Origin: JBFLVQ01 sp040758525 | GTDB lineage: Bacteria; Acidobacteriota; Blastocatellia; Chloracidobacteriales; JADJPF01 | Direction of reading: 5' to 3' | Assembly (NCBI GenBank): GCA_040758525.1 | Contig: JBFLVQ010000069.1 | Span: 1-23,508 of the forward strand | DNA: 23,508 nt | Shown here: positions 1-6,712 of the stretch, piece by piece | How positions within the stretch are numbered: the stretch's first letter is position 1 | Layout: each line of letters begins with the position of its first letter | Notes under the pieces: generated by a model | What the model was told of the DNA's origin: nothing | Databases searched by the model: none | Seen by the model: the letters and a program-made list of their open reading frames with translations, nothing else | Program-made: the position numbers and the translations under genes

Positions 1-60
1 AACAACGAAAAAGCCGGAGGCAAACCTGATTATAAGTCTGATCCAGAGCTATTAAATTAA
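1..60 (+). CDS. Possible C-terminal tail of an upstream gene (partial)
   Basis: Frame 1 is open from the window edge to a TAA at 58-60 and encodes a hydrophilic 19-residue tail ending in PELLN. It would converge with the small minus-strand gene that ends at position 82. Frame 2 is also open here, to a TAA at 53-55, so the frame is not certain. No function can be read from so short a piece. Confidence 0.3.
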   Translation, partial: NNEKAGGKPDYKSDPELLN

Positions 61-81
61 TCGCTCTTTTCCCTAACCAAT

Positions 82-396
82 TTAAGAAGCAGGTTGAGAA
101 TCTGTAGATGCTGGCGCTGCTTCTTTATCATTGGTTGTGGAAGATTCAGTTTGAGCGGGCCCCTCTTCTGTAACGCGGTCGCGTACACGTTTGGCCAGTT
201 CGCGTACATCATTTTTGCGCACAATCAATGCAGCAGCCATTTCGGCAGAAATCTGGGCAGCCTCTTCAGCGGTATCCAGGTCGCCAGCCTCCATTACTAC
301 TCGCATCAACTCATCAGACACTTCCATCAATGACTTAAGATCAGTGGTATTAAACTCTGTCGCCAACTTCTTCGCGTCGGAGGGCTTAATGGGCAT
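82..396 (-). CDS. Small hypothetical protein with acidic, disordered tail (104 aa)
   Basis: I do not recognise this family. The ATG at 396 is preceded on the minus strand by a strong GGGGGAGG ribosome-binding site about 8 bases upstream, so the start is well supported. Residues 1 to about 75 look helical and charged, with alternating Ala/Glu/Met and Arg/Lys-rich turns. The last 30 residues are rich in Thr, Ser, Ala, Glu and Pro and are probably disordered. There is no signal peptide, membrane segment or cysteine. It lies 77 bp downstream of the zinc-finger membrane protein on the same strand and could be co-transcribed with it. Its own strong ribosome-binding site suggests it is translated at a good level. 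The function is unknown. Confidence 0.72.
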   Translation of the reverse strand: MPIKPSDAKKLATEFNTTDLKSLMEVSDELMRVVMEAGDLDTAEEAAQISAEMAAALIVRKNDVRELAKRVRDRVTEEGPAQTESSTTNDKEAAPASTDSQPAS

Positions 397-473
397 AAAG
401 AATTACCTCCCCCTGGAAAAATCAAAACCGCTAAAAAGTTAGCACACTTCCTCTGCCAGTACAACAGTAGAGA

Positions 474-1520
474 TTAAGGCGCAGGCGGCTCAAGTTTCTT
501 AAGTGAACCTAAGTTATTAATCGAGGCACGGCAGCGTGCTCCTGGTACAAAGCGAGGAAATTCTCCACTACCCACCTCATGTTGATAGGTTTTACCTGCT
601 TTCTCATCCTTAAGCGAAACCAGATACTTCTCTGTACGCTTACCTGCACGCAGTTTTGGCGTTTCATTTACTGTAGGCCATTGTGGGCTATTATCCTTAC
701 CCTGCGCCTGTGCGGTTTGTGCTACTACCCAACGATCTACTTGATAGGTTACCTTATCTTTATAGATAGGCTCATCACGATAGACCGGCTGCTCTTCTCT
801 ACGGGTACGAGTTCTATTTTCGTAGACCGGCTCATCCTTATAAACATCCTCAAAATACCCATTACCTAGATCTCTTGTACCAGTTTTGACACGTCGGCTG
901 CCAACCTGTACTCGTTCAGTGTAAGTCTTCTCGACTGTACGAGTGCCAGTCTGCACCTTCTCATTGTGATGGAACTCACGTCGTCGTGAAATCACCCTTG
1001 CATCTGTAGGAAGTTGATCTGCCCAAGCCTGTTCAGTGAGGGTGCGGTACTCTTCTACTTCAATGCCACGCTGCCACTCTACACCAGTGACAGTAAGCAT
1101 TGACTCATGTGTGCGTGTGAAATAGAAGATAATGCCTGTTAGTAGTACAACAACTAGACCCAGTATTGTCAGGATCGCCTTGGCTGGGAAAGCCGCACGT
1201 GTGGGTGGTGGCATAGTTGGCATAGGCGCCGCACCTACCATCTTGACCTCGCGAGCCTGTGAACCACCACGTGGTGCGCCACATTGAGAACACTCTGTAC
1301 GTATGCTGGGATTGGATACTCCACAGGTCTCACATATCCACTCAGCTCCCGCATGAGCTGCCTGTAATTGCGCGGCATCGGTTACTTCAGCAGCAGTCTC
1401 ATCATAGATAAACTGAACATCTTTATCGCGCACCGCGCCACAGCCAATACATTTAAGGTCACGGCCACGATTCATCGTGTCGCAGTAGGTGCATTTCCAT
1501 TTGCCTTCGCGTATTGTCAT
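474..1520 (-). CDS. Membrane protein with two RanBP2-like zinc fingers
   Basis: Residues are numbered from the ATG at 1520 (348 aa). Two zinc fingers of the form W-x-C-x2-C-x3-N-x6-C-x2-C are visible, with cysteines at 10/13/24/27 and 63/66/77/80. That spacing fits the RanBP2-type finger, common in eukaryotes and scattered in bacteria. A Pro/Met-rich linker leads to one membrane helix at about 115-135. The roughly 210-residue region beyond it is basic and Tyr-rich, with reiterated Y-[KR]-D-E-P-[VI]-Y elements near 227-255. By the positive-inside rule and the lack of a signal peptide, the fingers probably face the cytoplasm and the Tyr-rich part lies outside the membrane; this is inference. 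The frame also opens at a TTG at 1541, but that codon has no ribosome-binding site, while GGGTAGAG precedes the ATG. The ligand of the fingers (RNA, protein) is unknown. Confidence 0.8.
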   Translation of the reverse strand: MTIREGKWKCTYCDTMNRGRDLKCIGCGAVRDKDVQFIYDETAAEVTDAAQLQAAHAGAEWICETCGVSNPSIRTECSQCGAPRGGSQAREVKMVGAAPMPTMPPPTRAAFPAKAILTILGLVVVLLTGIIFYFTRTHESMLTVTGVEWQRGIEVEEYRTLTEQAWADQLPTDARVISRRREFHHNEKVQTGTRTVEKTYTERVQVGSRRVKTGTRDLGNGYFEDVYKDEPVYENRTRTRREEQPVYRDEPIYKDKVTYQVDRWVVAQTAQAQGKDNSPQWPTVNETPKLRAGKRTEKYLVSLKDEKAGKTYQHEVGSGEFPRFVPGARCRASINNLGSLKKLEPPAP

Positions 1521-1693
1521 GGCTTTTTTGTCTCTACCCAAGTAGTAATTTTATCCGATATTAACAGACCTATAGGCGGACTAAAACGGTTTTCTTTTAT
1601 TGCTGTTTGACAATGCGATCGAGTAAGCTAGTGACCACGTTACGCCTTCAGCAAACAGATAAAGAGCCTATCTTCGCAATGGGAGGCAAAGAT

Positions 1694-2083
1694 ATGTCAG
1701 ACCAGTTGGCGGCAGCACGCCTTGCGCTTATAGATGCACTGATAACAGCAACACTAGATAAACGTCTAGATTGGATTAGAACCAATCCAGATGAGGTTAA
1801 ATGGAAAGAAGATACGATCGAGCAACGCTATGCGATGATCTCAGAGGATGGTGTCTTTGCTACTTTCAGTCGTATGCGTAATGGCAATTGGGAACTGCTG
1901 ATACAGGTACAAGAGACCGGCTGCTACCGCGAATATGAGATTACCAGAGCCGATGGTGAGGAGGCACAAGCACAACTGGCCAATCTTTATGCAGTACTGC
2001 CAAGCACTTTGAAAATGATGGAGGATTTTCATATGGTAATTGACCGGCTGCAGTCAACCAGCGGTGAGGCGCCGCGCGAATGA
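1694..2083 (+). CDS. Hypothetical protein encoded just before Ser/Thr kinase 1 (129 aa)
   Basis: The frame is open from 1607, but the start is best placed at the ATG at 1694: GGGAGG lies at 1681-1686, seven bases upstream, and the longer form has no comparable site. The protein begins MSDQLAAARLAL, is soluble, and reads as a helix, then a likely beta-sheet core at about 45-90 with aromatic residues (ISEDGVFATFSRMRNGNWEL), then a helical C-terminus. It has no membrane segment and one cysteine. I do not recognise the family. The kinase gene begins 30 bp downstream on the same strand with no clear ribosome-binding site of its own, so the two are probably co-transcribed and may be translationally linked. 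A role as kinase partner or substrate is only an inference from position. Confidence 0.75.
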   Translation: MSDQLAAARLALIDALITATLDKRLDWIRTNPDEVKWKEDTIEQRYAMISEDGVFATFSRMRNGNWELLIQVQETGCYREYEITRADGEEAQAQLANLYAVLPSTLKMMEDFHMVIDRLQSTSGEAPRE

Positions 2084-2113
2084 ATTTAGTTCAAATTGAT
2101 CTGCTGACACTTT

Positions 2114-3529
2114 ATGAAAATATGTCCATTGTGCAATAAGAAATTCGCTGGTAGCACCTACTGTCCTTATGATGGCCAAGAGTTGATCGGGTTTGTCCCA
2201 AATGAAGATATTGTAGGACGCCTGGTCGATAATAAGTACCAACTTGAGGAGCGTATTGCTCGTGGTGGCACAGGCACAGTATATCGTGCTGTACACCTAC
2301 AATTGAATGTGCCAGTGGCAGTAAAAGTTCTACATAGTGATCGTATTAGCGATACCACAGCGGTAGAGCGTTTCCGACGCGAAGCCTTTGCCGCTATGCA
2401 AGTACGCCATCCTAACGCCATTGCAGTGCTCGATTTTGGTGTTACAACAGATAATGTTGTCTATGTAGTAATGGAGTTGCTCTCTGGTTTAACGCTACGA
2501 CAGGTGCTAAAAAAACAGTGCTTTGTCTCAATGCTTGAGGTTAACAATATTATGCAACAGATCTGTGCTGCGGTAGCGGTAGCGCATAAGCGTAAGATTG
2601 TGCATCGTGACCTTAAGCCGGAAAATGTCTTCCTACACTATGATAATAATGAAGAAGTAGTACGAGTACTTGACTTTGGCCTTGCCAAATTGCGTGGTCT
2701 GCTAGGCGAGGGTGAATCTATGGAGCTAACCCGCGATGGGCTGGTAATTGGCACGCCGCTCTATATGTCACCAGAACAGAGCCGTGGTCGCTCAGTTGAT
2801 AAGCGCTCAGACATTTACAGTTTAGGTGTAATGCTCTATGAGATGCTTACTGGACAGTTACCATTCCATGCTCCCTCACTGAGCGCACTGGCGGTTAAAC
2901 ATGCTTCTGAACAGCCTCGCCCTATCTACGAGCTACGGCCAGAACTGCCTGCAGTTGTTAATGCAGTAGTGATGCATGCGCTGGAGAAATCGCCCAAGAA
3001 CCGTCCTGCTACCGTAATGGAATGGGCAGCAGAACTGCAGGCCGCCATTAAAGCAGTTACAGAAAGAGAGTTCCGTCACGTCTTCCTTACTGCTAGTGAT
3101 CAGGATTTGGAAGCTGCTGTGCTGCTTACTGGTGAACCAGGACAGCTTGCTGCTTCGCCAAATAACAACGTTAATGCATCAACATTGCCTACTCCATCTA
3201 CTCAATCACTAGTCAGTAATCTAGACACCATTGTGGGTAGCCTTACAGAAGCAAACAGCCAATCTATTGATACAGCTCGTGACAGTGTACGGGATAGCAC
3301 TAATGATACAAGTCTATCTCCATTAACGGCTGATTCGCCAGAAGAGCGCGAGCAGATCTATCAGCGACTGCTTTCACAAGCTCAAGAAACATCTATGTTA
3401 TTGCAGATTATGATTGGCGATCTGTCAGTGAAAACACCTCTTGATCGAGTCTTCTTCAACGAACTAGAAATTGCCTTAGAAGTCTTGCGTAAGGCTATGG
3501 CAGAAACACGTAAAACCTTCCACAACTAA
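2114..3529 (+). CDS. Ser/Thr protein kinase 1 with N-terminal zinc-ribbon-like motif
   Basis: A Hanks-type kinase that phosphorylates Ser/Thr in partner proteins; 471 aa. The N-terminus carries C4-x2-C7 and C17-P-Y-D-G, a ribbon-like element often seen at the head of acidobacterial proteins. The kinase domain spans about 42-312: Gly-rich loop 50-55 (RGGTGT), ATP-anchoring K71, catalytic loop HRDLKPEN at 165-171 with D167, metal-binding D187 of DFG, and SPE at 219-221. These residues are intact, so it should be active. There is no membrane helix or PASTA-type sensor, so it is cytosolic. A Ser/Thr/Asn-rich linker (about 345-410) joins a conserved C-terminal helical region (about 415-465) that kinase 2 shares. 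No good ribosome-binding site precedes the ATG, which suggests coupling to the gene 30 bp upstream. Substrates are unknown. Confidence 0.92.
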   Translation: MKICPLCNKKFAGSTYCPYDGQELIGFVPNEDIVGRLVDNKYQLEERIARGGTGTVYRAVHLQLNVPVAVKVLHSDRISDTTAVERFRREAFAAMQVRHPNAIAVLDFGVTTDNVVYVVMELLSGLTLRQVLKKQCFVSMLEVNNIMQQICAAVAVAHKRKIVHRDLKPENVFLHYDNNEEVVRVLDFGLAKLRGLLGEGESMELTRDGLVIGTPLYMSPEQSRGRSVDKRSDIYSLGVMLYEMLTGQLPFHAPSLSALAVKHASEQPRPIYELRPELPAVVNAVVMHALEKSPKNRPATVMEWAAELQAAIKAVTEREFRHVFLTASDQDLEAAVLLTGEPGQLAASPNNNVNASTLPTPSTQSLVSNLDTIVGSLTEANSQSIDTARDSVRDSTNDTSLSPLTADSPEEREQIYQRLLSQAQETSMLLQIMIGDLSVKTPLDRVFFNELEIALEVLRKAMAETRKTFHN

Positions 3530-3580
3530 GCCTTGTATTAAATCGTCGCCTCCCTTTAAGAGACTGATTACGATGAGCTG

Positions 3581-3609
3581 TTGGCGTAAAGCCAAGGATC
3601 TGTTATCCT
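3581..3609 (+). promoter_or_regulatory. Candidate sigma70-type promoter of typA
   Basis: TTGGCG at 3581-3586 and TATCCT at 3604-3609 are separated by 17 bases; each matches four of six consensus positions. Transcription would start near 3616, giving a leader of about 30 bases before the GTG at 3645. A short inverted repeat, CAAGGAT/ATCCTTG (3593-3599 and 3605-3611), overlaps the spacer and -10 box. Spacing and position support the call; the boxes themselves are weak. Confidence 0.33.
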
Positions 3610-3644
3610 TGAAAGTTTGATAACTAGCTTAGGGGAATAACAAA

Positions 3645-5504
3645 GTGAATACTGGGTTTCGAGAAGACATTCGCAACGTCGCTATTATTGCTCACGTCGA
3701 TCATGGCAAAACCACTCTTGTAGACGCTATGCTTAAACAGTCTGGGCTGTTCCGAGCTAATGAGAAGATCATTGAGCGTGTGCTTGATAACTTAGATCTA
3801 GAACGTGAGCGTGGCATTACCATTATGGCCAAGAATACTTCGGTCCACTATCGTAATGTTAAGATCAACATCGTTGATACGCCTGGACACTCCGATTTTG
3901 GTGGAGAAGTGCAACGTGTGCTTACCATGGTCGATGGTGTGATGTTACTTGTAGATGCTTCTGAAGGCCCATTGCCACAAACACGCTATGTGCTTAGTAA
4001 AGCGCTTGAGCTACACCTTAAACCCATTGTTGTTATCAACAAGATCGATCGTCAAGATGCCCGTGTTAGCGAAGTTCTAAATGAGATCTATGATCTGTTT
4101 ATAGATCTAGACGCCGATGATACTCAGATCGAATTCCCTGTTATCTATGCGATCTCGCGCGATGGCATTGCCAAAATGCGTCCAGAAGATAGCAGCAAAG
4201 ATCTACAACCGCTCTTTGAAGAGATCTTACGTTCAATACCGCCACCACCTGCACGTGAGTCTGAAAACTTGCAGATGTTGGTTACTAATATTGACTACAA
4301 CGATTATGTTGGCAGGCTGGCAATTGGGCGTATCTATGGTGGCAGTGTGACGATTGGCGAGATTGTCTCATTATGTAAGCTGAATGGTCAGATTCAGAAG
4401 ACCAAGATCACTCAACTCTACACTTTTGAAGGCCTCAAACAGGTAGCAGTAGAACGTGCTACTGCAGGTGAGATTATTGCACTAGCAGGTATAGAAGGTA
4501 TAGAGATCGGTGAGACGATCTCCAGTGAGCTTGATCCTGTGCCATTGCCGCCTATACAGATTGATGAACCAACTATCTCTATGATCTTTAGTGTCAACAA
4601 CTCGCCTTTTGCAGGCCGTGATGGTAAGTATGTCACCTCGCGCAAGCTGCGCGAGCGTTTACAGAAGGAACTGCTTGCTAATGTCTCCATACGTGTTGAT
4701 GATGCTGATGCAGCTGCCGCCAGCGGCCAATTCCAGACTGATAATGCTGTTGGTAGTTTCAAAGTTAGTGGGCGTGGCGAGTTGCAACTGAGCATATTGC
4801 TAGAACAGATGCGGCGTGAAAGTTATGAAGTACAAGTCTCTAAACCTACTGTGATCACTCGTAAAGTTGATGGTGTATTACATGAACCGATCGAACTAGC
4901 AGTTATTGATATCCCAGAACAGTTTATTGGTGTAGTCACAGAAGCCTTTGGCCAGCGTAAGGGACAGATGACTAAGATGATTAATCATGGTACAGGACGA
5001 GTACGTATGGAGTTTGAAGTGCCATCACGTGGTCTGATCGGTTTTCGCGGCCAATTCCTTACAGACACACGTGGCACAGGTATAATGAATACCATTTTCC
5101 TGCGTTGGGCGCCCTGGTGTGGTGATATCAAATCGCGTCTTACTGGCTCGCTAGTAGCAGATCGTGAAGGTAGCGCGACTGCCTATGCGCTCTACAATCT
5201 ACAAGAACGTGGTCAACTCTTTATTACACCTAGCACACCAGTCTATGAAGGTATGATTGTAGGAGAAAATGCTAAGGCAGTAGATCTAGATGTTAATGTC
5301 GTGAAGGACAAGAAACTTACTAATATGCGTGCTTCGACTGCTGATGAGGCGATTCGTTTGATCCCTATTAAGCCTATGACACTTGAGGACGCACTTGCCC
5401 ATATTAAGGATGATGAATTGGTAGAGATCACTCCTAACGCAATACGTATGCGTAAAAAGGTGTTGGCTGCTAATATCAGACCTAAGGCTAATAAGACTGC
5501 TTAA
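3645..5504 (+). CDS. typA: Ribosome-associated translational GTPase TypA/BipA
   Basis: TypA (BipA) is an EF-G-like GTPase that binds the ribosome and supports 50S assembly and growth under stress or cold. The 619-aa length fits the family (about 607-615). G1 is AHVDHGKTT at 16-24, the ERGIT element of switch I is near 55-59, G3 is DTPGH at 78-82 and G4 is NKID at 132-135. The C-terminal half has the TypA-specific series including SGRGELQLSILLEQMRRE, PSRGLIGFRGQFLTDTRG and the final basic tail. The start is GTG, with AGGGG at 3631-3635 nine bases upstream. The DUF488 gene begins only 10 bp after the stop, suggesting a shared transcript. The preceding kinase gene is 115 bp away with a possible promoter between. 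No oddity in the key residues. Confidence 0.97.
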   Translation: MNTGFREDIRNVAIIAHVDHGKTTLVDAMLKQSGLFRANEKIIERVLDNLDLERERGITIMAKNTSVHYRNVKINIVDTPGHSDFGGEVQRVLTMVDGVMLLVDASEGPLPQTRYVLSKALELHLKPIVVINKIDRQDARVSEVLNEIYDLFIDLDADDTQIEFPVIYAISRDGIAKMRPEDSSKDLQPLFEEILRSIPPPPARESENLQMLVTNIDYNDYVGRLAIGRIYGGSVTIGEIVSLCKLNGQIQKTKITQLYTFEGLKQVAVERATAGEIIALAGIEGIEIGETISSELDPVPLPPIQIDEPTISMIFSVNNSPFAGRDGKYVTSRKLRERLQKELLANVSIRVDDADAAAASGQFQTDNAVGSFKVSGRGELQLSILLEQMRRESYEVQVSKPTVITRKVDGVLHEPIELAVIDIPEQFIGVVTEAFGQRKGQMTKMINHGTGRVRMEFEVPSRGLIGFRGQFLTDTRGTGIMNTIFLRWAPWCGDIKSRLTGSLVADREGSATAYALYNLQERGQLFITPSTPVYEGMIVGENAKAVDLDVNVVKDKKLTNMRASTADEAIRLIPIKPMTLEDALAHIKDDELVEITPNAIRMRKKVLAANIRPKANKTA

Positions 5505-5514
5505 TCGATTGGAT

Positions 5515-5928
5515 ATGCATCCTGCCAGCATATATACCATTGGTCATGGTCGTCAACCGATCGAAGACTTTCTTAGTCTGCTAGCAGCAAATCGTATTGA
5601 GGTGCTTGCTGATGTACGGGCTGTGCCGCGCTCACGTTGGCCACAATTTAACCAAAAGGCTCTAGTTGTTGCGCTTGGCAATGCTGGTATTCGTTATATA
5701 CATTTCCCAGAATTGGGCTGGAAGATACAAGCACCTCAGGCAGACTTTGAGCAAGGTCTGGTAGAACTGGTTCGTATCATTAATAGCGAGCGTGTCTGTA
5801 TGATGTGTGCCGAAAGTCTACCTGATCAGTGCCATCGCCACCTAGTACTTACACCCCCTCTGCTTCAGCAAGGTATAGATGTTATTCATATCTATCCTAA
5901 TGGACAACTAAAGACCTTATCGTCGTAA
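5515..5928 (+). CDS. DUF488 family protein (137 aa)
   Basis: This small soluble protein shows the DUF488 hallmarks: IYTIGHG near the N-terminus, the D-V-R-x-x-P-R-S-R segment at about 35-43, and a C-terminal C-x2-C-A-E...C-H-R cluster (CMMCAESLPDQCHRH). The biochemical role of DUF488 is not settled; the conserved Arg and Cys/His residues suggest a catalytic or metal- or nucleic-acid-binding site. I chose the ATG at 5515; a TTG at 5509 would add two residues. Neither has a clear ribosome-binding site, so with only 10 bp after the typA stop, translation is probably coupled to typA. The stop at 5926-5928 is 3 bp from the end of the convergent gene, leaving no room for a terminator between them. 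Confidence 0.88.
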   Translation: MHPASIYTIGHGRQPIEDFLSLLAANRIEVLADVRAVPRSRWPQFNQKALVVALGNAGIRYIHFPELGWKIQAPQADFEQGLVELVRIINSERVCMMCAESLPDQCHRHLVLTPPLLQQGIDVIHIYPNGQLKTLSS

Positions 5929-5931
5929 TAG

Positions 5932-6684
5932 TTAATCTAAATCGGACCAATCAAAATTTGTTGACTCTGAGAGTGGCGGAGAATAGGCATCAGGTACAAC
6001 GCTGAGATTATTGGAGACACGAATAACCCCTGATTCATCGATAAAGAGATTCATATTGCCGGTTCTAGCTATACCTTTCGGATCAGCAACAATAGCTACT
6101 GCAGTAAATTTAGCATAGTCTTGGGAGGTTGGTTTAGTAATGGAAGTAATCATAAATTTATAGCCTGATTTGGGATTACCATTACCTAAACAACGTTGAC
6201 CACCCAACGAAGTGATCGCCGACACCCCCATAGCACTAGCCAGTACTGGATCAATAAAATCATTTTTAAACAGCTCTTCAGCGGTAGCATATTCACCATT
6301 ACCTGTACCTGCTGAATAAGTCGCCTCGGTTGAATGTATCAAGCGCATCGATTCAAGCGCCGATGCCGTATTGGCAGCACGACGTGCTGCTAAGAGATTG
6401 GGAATGGCAATCGCTGCTATCAGTCCGGGTATTATCAGCGAACCGAGGCTAACAAATATACCCGCAATTGCAAAACCTCTACCGCCATACACAGCAGGCT
6501 CACGACTGGTGCGGCGTAGTGCAATAATGCCTAACACAGCACCTACTAGCGGTCCTATTAATAACCCTCCTAGGGTAAAGAAGCTGACAATACCAAAGAT
6601 CATTGAAGCAATCGCTAACCCTTTGCGTGAACCTTCTGCGACAGGGGGTTTTGCATAGTATGGGGCTTGATAAGGGGGTTGCAT
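5932..6684 (-). CDS. DUF4190-like membrane protein fused to a pilin-like helix and head
   Basis: A 250-residue protein that starts with a short Pro/Tyr/Gln-rich tail (1-18). It continues as a DUF4190-type membrane region with hydrophobic stretches at about 22-57 and 69-90, containing GLAIASMIFGIVSFFTLGG and GRGFAIAGI. The second hydrophobic stretch runs directly into IAAIAIPNLLAARRAANTAS (about 89-108), the N-terminal helix of bacterial type IV pilin-like proteins. A pseudopilin-style head follows with a YSAGTGNGEYATAEEL segment. The usual prepilin leader (short basic peptide, G/A cleavage, F-T-L-x-E) is absent, so it is unlikely to be processed or assembled as a pilus subunit. AAGGAG at 6692-6697, seven bases before the ATG, fixes the start. 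It lies 28 bp downstream of kinase 2 in the same direction and is probably co-transcribed. Its function is not known. Confidence 0.85.
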   Translation of the reverse strand: MQPPYQAPYYAKPPVAEGSRKGLAIASMIFGIVSFFTLGGLLIGPLVGAVLGIIALRRTSREPAVYGGRGFAIAGIFVSLGSLIIPGLIAAIAIPNLLAARRAANTASALESMRLIHSTEATYSAGTGNGEYATAEELFKNDFIDPVLASAMGVSAITSLGGQRCLGNGNPKSGYKFMITSITKPTSQDYAKFTAVAIVADPKGIARTGNMNLFIDESGVIRVSNNLSVVPDAYSPPLSESTNFDWSDLD

Positions 6685-6712
6685 AGAATGTCTCCTTAGT
6701 TGAATGGATTAA

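Noticed and set aside
1607..1693. N-terminal extension of the 129-aa gene from TTG 1607 or ATG 1613
   Set aside because: No ribosome-binding site before either codon, while GGGAGG sits exactly before the ATG at 1694. The TTGACA at 1607-1612 could be a -35 box, but no acceptable -10 box follows at 16-18 bases, so I did not list a promoter.
3593..3611. CAAGGAT/ATCCTTG hairpin as terminator of kinase 1
   Set aside because: Only seven pairs, no T-run, and it overlaps the likely typA promoter.
4418..4795. Long antisense frame inside typA, and similar frames inside the helicase, fadJ and dehydrogenase genes
   Set aside because: These are opposite-strand shadows of genes with intact, recognisable motifs; they lack ribosome-binding sites and family-like sequence.
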